From: Vulcanisaeta sp. JCM 16161 | GTDB lineage: Archaea > Thermoproteota > Thermoprotei > Thermoproteales > Thermocladiaceae | NCBI RefSeq assembly: GCF_001316285.1 | Contig: NZ_BBDO01000007.1 | Coordinates: 1 to 64,000, forward strand | Direction: 5' to 3' | Length of the DNA stretch: 64,000 nucleotides | In this document: positions 1-11,005 of the stretch, in pieces | Layout: the number at the start of each line of letters is the position of its first letter | Numbering within the stretch: position 1 is the first letter of the stretch | The notes under the pieces: model-generated | The model's input: only the letters and a program-made list of their open reading frames with translations | The model's database searches: none | What the model was told of the DNA's origin: nothing | Translations under genes and position numbers: made by a program

Positions 1-828
1 CAGTTAGCCAGGCAAAGACCTGCCAAAGCTGGTTGGTGGACATCTCTGGGTAGCCATCCTCATTAATTGCACCATCAGTAAGCATTAACCCGCACTGCAT
101 TGCCCTCAACTTACCATCGCCGAATAGCTTGGGTACAGCAACATGAACACCCTTGAGGCCAGTGAACGACATTCGCATTGTTATGTTCCCTACCTTGGCG
201 ACCCTGGCTATCTCAATCGCCAAGTGCTTCGTGTATAAATGAACCGTGAATGACTTATCCTTATTGAGCGGCTCGCCGCTTATGATTATCCTTATCTTAC
301 CGCTCCTCAACCTCTCAATCAACTCCTCGAGCTCTGGCTTGTAGCCTTGAGCCACCTCTCCCTTGCCCGCTTTAGTAGTCTAAGCATCCTCCTCCCGGCA
401 TCGAGCATTGCCCTCCTCAGGTTGGTTATGCCATCGTCATTGCTTTCCCCAATCCTAGTCTCGATATTTCTTAACCAATCATTCAATGCATTGGTTGCGT
501 TGTCGAATGGAATGGCTGATTCGTTGAGTAATATGGCTCTGTGCCTCTCCACTCGGTCTAGGAACTCGCTGATTAGCCTCATTACCTCCTCAATGACTCT
601 TTCGTCATTGACCTCCTCGCCGCACTTGAGTCGGTTGGAGCCCCTTACCTTCCTGCCCCAACAAATCTCTAGAGCCATGGAGACATCCATTGATTGACTC
701 CCAACAGAACTAATAAGCCACTGCCGAATCAGTACTAAAATGTTCAAGCCGTTAATGGTCGGCGATTGAGCCGACAGGGCTGTGGATTCGCCAACCACGT
801 CCACGGCAGACGGCGACGGGGCAATCAC
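1..828 (-). CDS. PaREP2-like hypothetical protein, partial and frameshifted
   Basis: The coding strand is minus and the 3' end runs off the window. An upstream block (828 to 319) continues after a +1 shift near 345 into a second block ending in the motif LTDGAINEDGYP followed by TNQLWQVFAWL. That block resembles the PaREP2b family of Pyrobaculum and relatives, a family known for frameshifts; this assignment is from memory and tentative. The frame stays open upstream to about 945 and encodes a hydrophobic stretch, but a TGA at about 951 separates it from an ATG at 980. Start is therefore uncertain (GTG 828 used). No function is known. Confidence 0.45.
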
Positions 829-1071
829 GTACTCAATCGAGGGGAGGAGAGCAATGAGGACGGCACCAAGCCCAAGGCACGCGTTAGGGAAGAACCACCC
901 AACGAATGCCCATTCAACGACATAACCGCCTAAGGAGACAAGAATCCTAAATCAAGGCATAAAAACCACACCCTCAACCATTGTTCCCAAACCCAGGCGC
1001 TAGATTTATAAGCTTGTACCTGCCTTAACGAAGAAGCTCAGGGAGTTACTTAAGAGGTGAGGGATTAATTT

Positions 1072-2226
1072 ATGGAGCAATGGGTGGAGGTCAGGGAGGG
1101 CTTAGCTTCAATAATTGTTCCAGACCTATCTAAGTACGTCGTTGGTAATAGGCCTGAGCCAGCTCACGCGCCGGTGTTTTATAACCCTAGGATGGAGGTT
1201 AATAGGTCATTATCAACGGCAATAATCAACGGATACGTAAGTTATACAAGTAAGACCGGCATTACCGTTTGCGAACCCTTGTCAGGGACTGGGGTTAGGG
1301 CTGTTAGGTATGCCAAGGAGGTTAATGGGGTCTCCAGGGTAATAGCCAATGACATTTCCGAGAAGGCCTATGAGTTAATAAGGCTGAATGTGGATAGGAA
1401 TGGGCTTAATGACGTAGTTAGTGTATATAGGGATGACGCCAATAACCTATTATTAAGGATCGCGCGTGAGGGTGGTTGTGACGTAATTGACATAGATCCA
1501 TTTGGATCTCCACAACCGTTTATAGAGAATAGCCTTAGGGCGATTAAGGATGAGGGACTACTTTGCGTAACGGCGACCGACGTGGGTGTCCTATCGGGTA
1601 AGTACCCAATTAAGTGCGTTAGGCGTTATGGGGCGTTGCCACAGAAGTTTCCATATAGGTTTGAGGTTGGTATTAGAATATTGATATCGCTAATTGCACG
1701 TCACGCATTATCAATGGACTATGGAATACAGCCGCTAATATCATTCCTCGATGGCCATTACTACAGGGTGTGCGCATTAATTCTTAAGGATAGGGCGTAT
1801 GCCCTGGAAACGCTCAAGAACCTTGGCTATGCTTACTACAGGCCAGGCACACTGCAGAGAGGCTTCATTCCTGGATATCCAATACCAACGAGTGCTAGGT
1901 ATAGGTTAGCGGGTCCATTATGGATTGGCAATCTGTGGGATGCGGAGTTCCTGATGGGTCACTTCATGAGGAATATTAGGGATTACTTCAGTGATAGGGC
2001 TAAGGAAATTAGTAGGTTAATTATTGAGGAGTCACTCGGCCCCAATATACCCTATGCATTAACCACGGAGATTAGTAAGGACCTGGGCCGTGAATTACCC
2101 ATTAATGACGTGATAGGTGTGATAAAGGGGCTTGGTTATCAAGCCGTGAGGTCCCACTTCCATATTAAGGGGTTTAGAACAAACGCGGATTTACTTAGGG
2201 TTAGGGAGGTCATTATGGGTAAATAA
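1072..2226 (+). CDS. trm1: tRNA (guanine26-N2)-dimethyltransferase Trm1
   Basis: Makes N2,N2-dimethylguanosine at position 26 of tRNA using S-adenosylmethionine. The 384-residue product is the normal archaeal length and unbroken. The SAM-binding loop CEPLSGTGVRA lies near residues 68-78 and the catalytic motif DIDPFGSPQPF near residues 141-151. The ATG at 1072 follows a purine-rich AGAGGTGAG. The UPF0200 kinase follows after 27 bp, so the two may be co-transcribed. Confidence 0.95.
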   Translation: MEQWVEVREGLASIIVPDLSKYVVGNRPEPAHAPVFYNPRMEVNRSLSTAIINGYVSYTSKTGITVCEPLSGTGVRAVRYAKEVNGVSRVIANDISEKAYELIRLNVDRNGLNDVVSVYRDDANNLLLRIAREGGCDVIDIDPFGSPQPFIENSLRAIKDEGLLCVTATDVGVLSGKYPIKCVRRYGALPQKFPYRFEVGIRILISLIARHALSMDYGIQPLISFLDGHYYRVCALILKDRAYALETLKNLGYAYYRPGTLQRGFIPGYPIPTSARYRLAGPLWIGNLWDAEFLMGHFMRNIRDYFSDRAKEISRLIIEESLGPNIPYALTTEISKDLGRELPINDVIGVIKGLGYQAVRSHFHIKGFRTNADLLRVREVIMGK

Positions 2227-2253
2227 AATAAGCCTAGATAATCCACAGCACAC

Positions 2254-2789
2254 GTGCTGGTAATAGTAATAACGGGCCTACCTGGTTCGGGAAAGACAAT
2301 AGCGTCTGACGTGGCGAGGGAGTTGGGGCTTCCAGTGGTGACTATGGGTGACGTGATTAGGGATGAGGCAGTGAGGAGTGGTATTTCCTCGTCAATGGCA
2401 TCCGTAACCCTGAGATTGAGAGGAGGCACTAGGCAATTGCCTACAGAACCCTTGAGAAGATACCCAAGCAGTCAAATGTGGTCGTTATTGACGGGGCCAG
2501 GAGTATTAGGGAGATTGAAGCCATTGAGGAGGCGCTATCAACAAAGGTTGTGCTAATTTACGTGGTGGCGCCGTGGAGGGCAAGATTCGAGAGATTATTA
2601 AGGAGGGGTAGGCCTGATGACCCAAAGACAATCGAGGACTTCCTGATGAGGGATCTTAGGGAATTAAGGTATGGGTTGGGCGATTTAATAGCCAGGGCGG
2701 ATTACATACTCGTTAATGAGTCATCAATTGAGGAGTTCAGGGAGGGTGTTCGAAGAATACTCACTTCATTAATATCCCAGGCCAAGTAA
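2254..2789 (+). CDS. UPF0200 family AAA-type nucleoside kinase, frameshifted
   Basis: Resembles the archaeal UPF0200 family of P-loop kinases related to dephospho-CoA and adenylate kinases; the substrate is unknown. GTG 2254 opens with Walker A GLPGSGKT. The frame breaks at about 2430; restoring one base gives RLRGGT-RAIAYRTLEKIP and joins to VVIDGARSIREIE and the LLRRGRPDDPKT region, both conserved in the family. The restored length of about 178 residues fits. The loss of one base in an otherwise well-conserved gene suggests a sequence error. Confidence 0.8.
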
Positions 2790-2794
2790 TGGCA

Positions 2795-3541
2795 TTACTT
2801 AGTGACCACTCTCTGTCGCTCAGCCAGATTCCTTAAGGCTGTTAATAACTCCTCAATTGTATTATTAACAATAGCCAATGGTATGCGCTCCCTCCTGGCA
2901 ATCTCGATACCCAGGTAATCAGGCCTATCGACACCGTGCATAACGACTATGGCTGGTCTCAGACTCGTGAATGCCAGCATTGACTTTATGGCTATTAATG
3001 GTGACCTACCATACCTAACATTAGTGAATATGGCGGCCCTCTGCGTGGTACTTCCATAGAGCTTTAAGTATTCATGAGATGGAACGTCAAGGACGAGCTT
3101 CAAGCTATCAACCACGGTATAGCCGTGAATATCAACGTAACCCTCAGGGCTAACGGCTAACGTGGCGCCTATTGACTTAACAAAGTCGTTGATCTCAATT
3201 GGCGTGTCGAAATCCCTCATATCGAGAATCGCCTCCCAAAACCTCTCACCGCCGAGTTGCCTACTCAGTATGTATAGTTTTTGACCACCCCTCTCAAGTT
3301 CATAATCAACTAATGCCTTAACAACCCTCTTAATGAATTGGGAGCCCGGTGACTTCCTACGCCCAGACTCATAATCACTAATCACGCTTGGTGACGTGCC
3401 AAGCCTGGCGGCAAGCTCTGCCTGAGACATCTCAAAGAACTCACGCCACTTCCTAATCCCCTTACCAGGGTTATCGGAAAGCACTATATCGCCGGCTATC
3501 CTAATCATAATGTCCGTTATAAAACCCTCATACTCAACCAT
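2795..3541 (-). CDS. XRE-family HTH transcriptional regulator
   Basis: A 248-residue putative DNA-binding regulator. The helix-turn-helix lies at about residues 29-62, with MSQAELAARLGTSPSVISDY giving the classic XRE pattern. A conserved archaeal C-terminal domain (about 120-248) of unknown role follows. Family members are archaeal two-domain regulators of undefined target. It is divergent from the sdh operon, sharing a 140-bp intergenic region, so it could regulate itself or sdh; that is inference. Confidence 0.8.
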   Translation of the reverse strand: MVEYEGFITDIMIRIAGDIVLSDNPGKGIRKWREFFEMSQAELAARLGTSPSVISDYESGRRKSPGSQFIKRVVKALVDYELERGGQKLYILSRQLGGERFWEAILDMRDFDTPIEINDFVKSIGATLAVSPEGYVDIHGYTVVDSLKLVLDVPSHEYLKLYGSTTQRAAIFTNVRYGRSPLIAIKSMLAFTSLRPAIVVMHGVDRPDYLGIEIARRERIPLAIVNNTIEELLTALRNLAERQRVVTK

Positions 3542-3650
3542 TAAGAAATAGACAAAAGTCTAGTATTTATGCATTTTATCGTAATGATGCTCCGTATAAC
3601 CACGTTAGAGTGCTCATTAACTATTTCATTTTATTCTTTTCCAAGGAAGA

Positions 3651-3660
3651 ACTTATAAAG
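3651..3660 (+). promoter_or_regulatory. TATA-like box for the sdhBCD operon
   Basis: ACTTATAAAG sits 23 bp before the GTG at 3683, the usual spacing for a leaderless crenarchaeal transcript. The purine-rich BRE-like AAGGAAGA lies immediately upstream. Confidence 0.6.
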
Positions 3661-3682
3661 ACGTCATTATCAATAGCTAAGC

Positions 3683-4493
3683 GTGTCTTCTCAACAGACC
3701 GGCACTGCATTACAGACAGCGGTTGCCGCGGAGAAAATAGTGATTACAAAACCACCGCTTGGCTCACCCATTAAGCGTACTTATGTATTTAGGGTCAAGA
3801 GGTATGACAGAAAAGGGGAGGTATTATTGGCATGAGTATAAGGTTGAGCTTACAAACCACGAAACCGTGCTTGACGGGTTAATAAAAATCAAGTGGCATC
3901 AGGATGCGACATTATCCTTCAGGTACAGCTGTAGAATGGGTATTTGCGGTTCATGCGGCATGATAATAAATGGAGTACCAAGGCTTGCCTGTGAAACGAA
4001 GCCCTATGACTTGGGTACTGAGGTGATAACCGTTGAACCACTTAGTAATTTTGAGCCAATAAAGGACTTAGCGGCTGACTTCTCCGACCTCTTTAGGAAG
4101 CATAGGAGTGTTAAACCCTGGTTAATTAGGAAGGATGAGACTGAACAATTTGAGAAGTTAGACTCTTATTACCCACAGACAGAGGAGCAATTAAATGAGT
4201 ACTTGGAATTTGCCTATTGCATTAAATGCGGTCTTTGTTACTCGGCCTGCCCAATGGTCTTTCTGAATAGGGATTACCTCGGTCCTCAGGCCCTTGCCCA
4301 GGCGTATAGGTGGAGTGCGGATAGTAGGGATGAGGGTGCCGTGCTTAGGCTCAGGATCGTTGATAGCGAGAACGGCGTCTGGTCATGCCACTACAGCGGC
4401 ACCTGCAGTAAGGTCTGCCCTAAGGATGTTGATCCAGCCCTGGCAATAAACCTTTTGAAGAACTGGTTACTAACAGGTAGGCGTAGGAGGTGA
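3683..4493 (+). CDS. sdhB: Succinate dehydrogenase iron-sulfur subunit, frameshifted
   Basis: Carries electrons from the flavoprotein to the membrane anchor in respiratory complex II. GTG 3683 begins an N-terminal stretch reading TYVFRVKRYDRK; an AAAA run at about 3812 holds one extra A, after which the frame continues GRYYWHEYKVEL to the stop at 4493. The 2Fe-2S motif CRMGICGSCG and the cluster motifs CIKCGLCYSACP and CHYSGTCSKVCP are all present. The next gene overlaps its end. No sdhA lies upstream, where a divergent regulator sits instead. Confidence 0.9.
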
Positions 4494-4968
4494 TGGGGAT
4501 GGCACAGCAGAGGCAGGTCAAGAGGGTTCCACCAAAGTGGTCTCTTTGGCTTAGTGGTCTTGATGAGTGGTTACTGATTTTCCAGAAGGTCAGTGGCGCA
4601 ATACTGGTGATATACCTAATCGCGCACACCCTGGTAATATCCACCGCACTTGGGTTTGGGCACCCATCAGAGCTGACGTGGAATACCGTAATAGGCTTTG
4701 TGGAGGGGCCTCACGTAGCCGGGCCTGCGCATGTTGGTACAATAATTGAGTACTTAATAGCATTGTTAGCTGCTGTTCACGGGGCCAACGGATTTAGGCT
4801 AATACTGACGCAGTACTTCGGCGTTGGATTACCAAGGCCCGAGAGACACACATTCCCAAGGGCAGTGCCTCGGTTAAGAAGACAGGCCAGGCATGGCTTA
4901 AGTACATAGCAGTGATTGTAGTCATTATATTCCTCATATTAGCAACACTGGTGGCCTTCGTGTGGTGA
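4493..4968 (+). CDS. sdhC: Succinate dehydrogenase membrane anchor C, frameshifted
   Basis: Small membrane subunit that anchors SdhAB and takes part in quinone reduction. The start ATG 4493 (or 4499) overlaps the sdhB stop and follows AGGAGGTGATG. Two hydrophobic helices are seen in the first frame (FQKVSGAILVIYLIAHTLVI and IIEYLIALLAAVHGANG); a shift at about 4860 reaches a third (YIAVIVVIIFLILATLVAF) and TGA at 4966-4968. The assignment rests on position after sdhB and on topology, since anchor subunits diverge strongly. Confidence 0.75.
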
Positions 4969-5320
4969 TGGGTATGGTGAGCGCATCAACATTAAGAAGG
5001 TGGCAATACATCCTTGGAATAGTGCTAATCGTGGTCCTAGGCATACACCTAGCCTTTAGGTGGCCGAGTTATGAGCAATCAATCTCCTACCCAGTCGTTG
5101 TTAATCAAATACTTAATTACGGATATATAGCCGCAATATACGTACTACTCTACGCAGCGTTGGCGCACGGCCTAATAGGCTTTAGGACATTACTCCTTGA
5201 GTTGTGGCATTGGAAGTATGCGAGGATAACTGTTGACGTGGTATTAATAATAATAGCGTTGCCGTAGCCGTGATAGGCACAATAGCATTAACAGGCGCAA
5301 TACTAACCCTCGCCCACTGA
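4968..5320 (+). CDS. sdhD: Succinate dehydrogenase membrane anchor D, frameshifted
   Basis: Second small membrane anchor of complex II. ATG 4968 overlaps the sdhC stop (ATGA). Three hydrophobic helices are visible; the third is interrupted at about 5263 and continues in another frame as AVAVIGTIALTGAILTLAH to TGA 5318-5320. The 3' end overlaps the convergent aminotransferase gene by 18 bp. The role is assigned from the operon order and membrane topology. Confidence 0.7.
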
Positions 5321-6497
5321 TAACTGTTCAGGTTCCCAGTAATTTAAAACCTCCCTGAATGCATCCCCTATTGCAGTATTATTGGCATTACCACCGTTGA
5401 TTAGTGAAACGGCTATCACACTCGAAACGAGCGTAAGCACATCCCTCCTAGTTAAATACCCCATATTGCCCACCCTGAACACCTTACCCTTGACCTCATC
5501 CATGCCGTCCGAGATGGATACACCAAGCCTATAAATAGTCCTCCTAAACTCGTCAGGGTTAACACCAGGTGGATACCTAAATGAGAGTACTGTGGTCGAT
5601 CTATGATAGTCATTCCTTATGAACGGCTCTAGGCCAGCCCTGGTGAACGCGTTAAGTATTGCCCTACCCCTCTCAATGTGCCACTTAATCCAGTTCTCAA
5701 GGCCGATCTCCCTAATTATGCCCAGGGCCTCCCTAACCGCGAATAGGTAATTAACGGCTGGCGTGAATGGCGTCTCGAACTTCTCACCGAACTTCCTCAT
5801 CAACTTAATGTCGAAGTAAATACTTGGGTGATTTATGGATTCTGCCTTGCGGTAAGCCTCGCCTGAGGCCACGGCAATGAATGACATGACGGGTGGAGCC
5901 GCAAGGCACTTCTGGCTGCTTGATACGGCAACGTCGATCCCCCAGGAATCAACCTCAAAGTAATCACCGCCGAGCTGATACATTGTCAACAAGCACCAGG
6001 GCACCATAGGACTTGATCCACCTGGCGACCTTTGGCAAGTCCCTAAATACTATGCCTGGGCTTGTGTCATTATAGACCGTGGCAAATACATCAACTTGCT
6101 TAATACCCATGGACTCAACCTTAGCCCTTAAATCATCATAGGTGGGCGCCCTATCCCACCCATAGTCAATCTCGATAACCTCAGCACCAATCCTCCTGAG
6201 GTGATTAACCAATCTCCTACTGAAACTACCGAATACAGGCACGAGAACAGTATCCCTAGGCTTAACGAAGTTCAACACCATGGTCTCAACGGCGCCAGTA
6301 CCGCTTGCGGTTATTGGGTATACGTCGCCGTTAGTCCGAAAGACGTACCTCAAGCCCTCAACCACGTCCCTATATAGCCTATGGAAATGGGGCGACCTAT
6401 GATCGACGGTTCTCATCAACGCCCTCATAACCCTAGGTGGTATTTGTGAGGGTCCCGGAACAACAAGTAGCGGGTCTGGTGCTAGGTCTAGGTCCAC
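5303..6497 (-). CDS. Class-V PLP aminotransferase (alanine-glyoxylate/serine-pyruvate type), frameshifted
   Basis: A fold-type I PLP enzyme that likely transfers an amino group between alanine or serine and glyoxylate or pyruvate. The N-terminal half has VPGPSQIPPRV, typical of the family start, and ASGTGAVE. The frame shifts at about 5990 within VDNVSA-LGGDYFEVDSWGID, then continues with SSQKCLAAPP, which holds the Schiff-base lysine. The combined length of about 395 residues is normal. GTG 6497 follows GGAGGC, with a TATA-like TTAAATAA at 6519-6526 on the same strand. Exact substrates cannot be told. Confidence 0.85.
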
Positions 6498-6636
6498 GCC
6501 TCCGTGGTTACTAATCCTTATTTAAGCTTTATTTATTAAATATATAAACCACACTATACTCCAATATACTTAATATATCGTAATACACATTAACCATGAA
6601 ACTCAACATTAATAAATAACGCCTCAGCGCAATGTC

Positions 6637-7668
6637 GTGTTAATAACAAGGCTGGGCATTAAGGGGTTCTATGGAGTAAATACTAGTATTGAGCTTGGGC
6701 CTTAACGGTGATTACCGGGTCGCCTGGTTCGGGTAAGTCGATGATTATTGAATTAATATGGAGGGTCTTCAGGGGTATTAGGGATAGGTTATTCCTTGAG
6801 GATTTGCCCAGGATTGGTGATGCTAGGTTGATATCACGATATTGCTGGATGACAGGGTTAAGAAGAGACTTGAAGAGTTGGGTTATTCAGGTGATTCTGT
6901 GACGATCAGCGTTGGATTTGACGATGGTTATACCAGCGTAATTAAGGTTGGCGAGAGGGAGGTTATGGTTACTGAGTTCAGGAATGGTGTTAGTAGGGTT
7001 AAGTATCCACTGGATGTTGAGGTTGTTGATGCATCAATACTTCTAAACCCAGATGGGCTATCACCCAAGGAGCAGGCACTACAACTCGTGGGTAGCGCCT
7101 CGGAGGACTATGAGGCAGCGCTGTCAGTAATTAAGGCTCTTAGGGAGTACCTATCCTCGGTTGGTATTTATAAGGTGGGGCCGTACATAGACTTTAGGGG
7201 TCGTATTAAGAATGCGGATACCTCACAGGCAGACTTCATCGGCGAGCATGGTGAGCACATAATTGAGATCCTATCCCAATTATTCACCGACCGAGGAGGG
7301 ATACGGACGTTAGGTTCCTTAGGAAGCTCCTTGGTGAGCTTGGCTTTAGGAATTTCAGGGCTGGCTGGTATGGCGGCGAGCTAGTCCTGTCCTACGTGGA
7401 TAGGAGGGGCCTTGTTCATATTGGTGATGAATTACCGTGCCACATGAAGACAATACTCGCATTAACAACTCAGTTAATAGTGGCTAAGAAGCCATCATTA
7501 ATACTCCTAGAGAATGCTGATTACTGCCTTAGTGAGGGTCTTGGTAACGCGATGACTAAATTATTGAGTAATTACATTGATAGTAAGCAGTTAATAATGG
7601 AGGTTAGGAATAAGTGGTTTATTGATGAGTTGAAGATGCCTCACGTGGTTCTCTACAACATGGATTAG
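6637..7668 (+). CDS. SMC/RecF-like AAA ATPase, multiply frameshifted
   Basis: An ATPase of unknown role. GTG 6637 opens with LITRLGIKGFYGVN, an ABC/SMC-type N-terminus, followed by Walker A ITGSPGSGKS in a second frame. After another shift at about 6842 a long middle domain of no clear family follows, and a further shift at about 7300 leads to the tail, with PSLILLENADYCLSEG resembling a Walker B/D-loop region. At least three indels are needed. The architecture recalls RecF/OLD-type ATPases, and the opening resembles the partial gene at 63.7 kb. It could be a pseudogene. Confidence 0.5.
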
Positions 7669-8103
7669 CATTGAATGCCTGCCGTCTTAATGAGGTCCCT
7701 AATCACATCCCTAATCCTATTCCTATCAACCTCATTAAGTACGTCCCAATTATCAATTATGTACCTGGCCAGCGATACGAAGTCGTTAACTGCGGCCGTA
7801 GTCTTATCAATACTCGGAAGGCCTATGAAGGCCTTACCGCTGTCTGTTATCTCATAGTACTTCTTGGTACCCTCAACCCTTGCCACCTTAATCAAGCCGT
7901 CAGCCTCAAGCTCCTCAAGCTGGGTAGACAGATCCTGGGCTTGGTCTCCAGAAGCCCATCGATAGTCTCTCGATCTCATCAATAATCTGGGCACCGGTCA
8001 TCGGGCCCCTACTACTGAGTAAGTAAAGTATCAAGTACTTCAGGCCCCTCCTCTTTATGAACCACTGTGGCGGCGGCCCGAAGCGGCCCTGTTCGTGGTG
8101 CAT
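7665..8103 (-). CDS. PadR-family transcriptional regulator, frameshifted
   Basis: A winged-helix regulator. The N-terminal part reads [20 protein letters not shown], then [11 protein letters not shown], which is the PadR signature. A shift at about 7925 joins it to [20 protein letters not shown] and [12 protein letters not shown], the wing of the domain. A C-terminal helical tail of about 55 residues follows. The stop overlaps the 3' end of the upstream convergent ATPase gene by 3 bp. Ligand and targets are unknown. Confidence 0.8.
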
Positions 8104-8168
8104 TAATTATCGAATTCAATAATAGCAGGGATTTATTTAACTTATCTCACAAAATCCTGAACTGAATT

Positions 8169-9181
8169 ATGGGTGCCAGGGGGCATGGCGGGTATGGGTG
8201 GAGGTATGGATTAATCGACATGAGTTCGAATATGAATCCACTGGGGACTCCAAAGGAACTGATTGAGTTGATTAGGGAGGGTGTAGATAAGGGTCATTAC
8301 TCACACTACCCAACGGAGCTTGGTGATGAATTAAGGGATTCATTGGCCGGGTTTGAGGGTGTTGGGCCTGGGTTTACATACGTATTTAATGGAGCCACTG
8401 AGGCCCTGCAACTACTATTCATGCATTTGAGGCCCCGCCGAGTATTAATACCCATACCAAACTACGGTGATTACCTGCGACTTGGTAAGCTTGTGAATGC
8501 CGACATCAGGTTAATTGAGTATTGGGGACGTGGAGACCTAGTGAGACTGCTAATTAATGATGCAACGCCAGGCGTCATCGTCGTCCTCTCAAACCCAAAC
8601 TCACCAATGGGTTACCTAATCAAGCGTGAGCAACTACTTGACTTAACCGAGGAGCTGGGTAGGCGTAATGGCGTGTTAATCATTGATGAGTCCTTCATGG
8701 ACTTCGTGAGGACCGACGAATCATTAATTAGGGATGCATTAAGGTATGACAATGTGTTTATTGTAAAGTCATACACCAAGTTCCTAGCAATACCGGGGCT
8801 CAGGGTCGGTGCAGTATTCACCAAAATCGAAATCGAGGACCTAGTGCCCACGTGGCCTGTAAACTCAATAACCGAGTACGCAGTGTCCAGGTACATGAAG
8901 CACGCCCACGGGTTTAAGGAATTAACGATCAAGTACGTTGAGGAGGAGAGGGTAGGGTACTGAATTCATTAAGGGGGCTTGGCATTAATTACTATGAATC
9001 AACAACCCACTACTTCGTGATAAGGCATGAACCATGGCTCGGCGAGGAGCTTGTAAAACATGGATTTTTAATACGGGATTTATCAAACATACCACCACTA
9101 ATGAAGGGCTACTTCAGAATTAGCATTAAGACGAAGGAGATTAATGACTTGTTCCTCAATATATTATCAAAATTAAGATAA
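8169..9181 (+). CDS. CobD-like threonine-phosphate decarboxylase / HisC-type aminotransferase, frameshifted
   Basis: A PLP enzyme of the HisC/CobD group. The N-terminal HGGYGWR plus SSNMNPLGTP pattern favours CobD, which makes aminopropanol phosphate for the cobalamin lower ligand. FNGATEALQ, VVLSNPNSPMGY and KSYTKFLAIPGLRVG (PLP lysine region) are seen. The frame breaks at about 8955; the tail then reads STTHYFVIRHEPW to TAA 9179-9181, giving about 337 residues. No other cobalamin gene is nearby, so histidinol-phosphate aminotransferase remains possible. Confidence 0.7.
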
Positions 9182-9213
9182 AATATTCTTATTTTTAATG
9201 TATTGCAAATCTC

Positions 9214-10680
9214 TCATAGCAATTCTTGTGGTGTTAATTTACTCGAGATCTTTATTTTAAGGGCTTTAATTATTGCATATCCTATTAACATCACTATTAG
9301 GTTCAACACTAATCCTAGGAATCCTACGTAGATGTTGTAAAACCAGGGTAGTAATGACGATGAAAACTTCACAGTTGCTAAGCCGTAAGTTACAAATGCT
9401 GTACCAACGGCCCAGCCAGCCGCAACGCTGTACTTATCTAGGTCGTACCAGTACATTGATAGTATTATTGCGGGTAATGTCTGTAGTAACCATGCGTAGG
9501 AGAACGTTAATAAATAAAATATTAACCCACTGGCTGCTGGTGTTATTGCAAATATTAACGATGCTATTATCATTATAAATACCGAAACCCTTCCCCAAAG
9601 CACTTGTTGTTTCTCTGTTGCCTTTCTATTTATGAAGTCCACATATATATTCCTAGTTATTAAGTTTGCAGCTCCAAGACTTTGCAAACCGGCAGGTACC
9701 ATACTACCTATTACTATACCTGCAAATGCAAGTGCCACGAAGTAAGATGGGAAGTAAGTGCTGATTACTGATGGAAATGCAAGGCTTGATATGCCATGCG
9801 GCACCAAGTTCTTAGCCAATGCTATTAAGCCCATAATTGCCAGTAGTATTAGCCATACTTGATAAAGCGGTAGAAAGACTGAGTTCTTTCTAATTATATC
9901 CTCACTTTTAGAACCAAGCAAGCCAACCAATAAGTTTGGGAATAATAACCATGATATACCACTAGCAAATGCCAATGTTATATAACCAATCATTAACTTG
10001 CTTGGTATTAAATAATGACTAGGCCCCACCTCACTAAATATAGACCCAAACCCAGCGAACCTTATGCCCAGGGTGATCACGATCGTTAAGATAACGGCCC
10101 AAAGTAGCGCATCTTTAATTAATGAACTCAAGGCCGGTCCCCTAAGCCCGCTTATCGCTACGAATGCTGCAACAATTATGTAAGCTATTACGAAACTTGG
10201 AATTACTGGGAACCCCATAGCATCGAGAACATATCTAATACCAACTATCTGAAGGGCTATGTAGGGCAGCATCGCAATTATACCTGTCAATGATATCAGT
10301 AACGATAAAACCCTACTATCAAACCTATCTCTTACGTAATCCCCAGCCGTTATGTAACCCTTACGCTTAGCTATTCTATAAAACTTCGTAGCTACAATAT
10401 ATAAGAATGGATACGATATTGAACCATAAACTACAGCATATAGTATAAAACCGCCTAATGCATATGCACTACCTGGTATCGCAATAAGAGAGTACGCTGT
10501 GTATATATCAGCACCCATTAGGAACCAGACGATAAATGTGCCAAACTTCATACCACCAATACTCCATTCAGAGATCTTTGAGAAATCGGGCGCTCTCCAC
10601 TTTGCGCCAAGAAAGCCAACGATTATTGTTAAACCAACTAACGTGAAGAATATCGCGTAATCAATGAATGCAAACATCAT
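9214..10680 (-). CDS. Sodium:solute symporter family transporter
   Basis: An intact 488-residue SSF-family protein with about 13 hydrophobic helices, placing it in the cytoplasmic membrane as a cation-coupled importer. WSIGGMKFGTFIVWFLMGAD near residues 38-57 and the KGYITAGDYVRDRF segment at about 107-120 fit SSF helices 1-3. It overlaps by 4 bp the small DUF3311 gene upstream, a pairing seen with monocarboxylate and amino-acid SSF transporters. The substrate is not evident. Confidence 0.85.
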   Translation of the reverse strand: MMFAFIDYAIFFTLVGLTIIVGFLGAKWRAPDFSKISEWSIGGMKFGTFIVWFLMGADIYTAYSLIAIPGSAYALGGFILYAVVYGSISYPFLYIVATKFYRIAKRKGYITAGDYVRDRFDSRVLSLLISLTGIIAMLPYIALQIVGIRYVLDAMGFPVIPSFVIAYIIVAAFVAISGLRGPALSSLIKDALLWAVILTIVITLGIRFAGFGSIFSEVGPSHYLIPSKLMIGYITLAFASGISWLLFPNLLVGLLGSKSEDIIRKNSVFLPLYQVWLILLAIMGLIALAKNLVPHGISSLAFPSVISTYFPSYFVALAFAGIVIGSMVPAGLQSLGAANLITRNIYVDFINRKATEKQQVLWGRVSVFIMIIASLIFAITPAASGLIFYLLTFSYAWLLQTLPAIILSMYWYDLDKYSVAAGWAVGTAFVTYGLATVKFSSSLLPWFYNIYVGFLGLVLNLIVMLIGYAIIKALKIKISSKLTPQELL

Positions 10681-10895
10681 GACTTACCACCCTTATCAAT
10701 GAACTTATATACTATATACGTTATGATAGGTTGAATGAAAACCCACGCAAATAAGTACCACCATAAAAATGGCCATCCACCAACTTGAGGATAAGGTCTG
10801 TTATATAGTGGTGCAAGGAACACTATAAACAACCATGGTACAATAATTAACAATATAACTTTAATTATGCTTTCTTTACTAGTTTTTGCTGTCAT
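10677..10895 (-). CDS. DUF3311 small membrane protein
   Basis: A 72-residue protein with two hydrophobic helices, PWLFIVFLAPLYNR and WWYLFAWVFIQPIITYIVYK. Small proteins of this type (DUF3311) are often encoded just before SSF symporters and are thought to be accessory subunits. Its stop overlaps the start of the symporter gene by 4 bp, so the two form an operon read from an AT-rich divergent promoter region at 10896-11005. Confidence 0.75.
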   Translation of the reverse strand: MTAKTSKESIIKVILLIIVPWLFIVFLAPLYNRPYPQVGGWPFLWWYLFAWVFIQPIITYIVYKFIDKGGKS

Positions 10896-11005
10896 ACAAA
10901 AGCAATTTTATCTATAAGTATTTTATAAATTTTTCGAGATATTGCCACATTCAATTACCTTATATACATTAAAAATAAAAACGCCTTAATTAATAATATT
11001 GTTTA

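Noticed and set aside
9273..9578. Open frame of 101 codons antisense to the SSF symporter
   Set aside because: Opposite an intact, recognisable transporter; composition is that of a reversed membrane gene.
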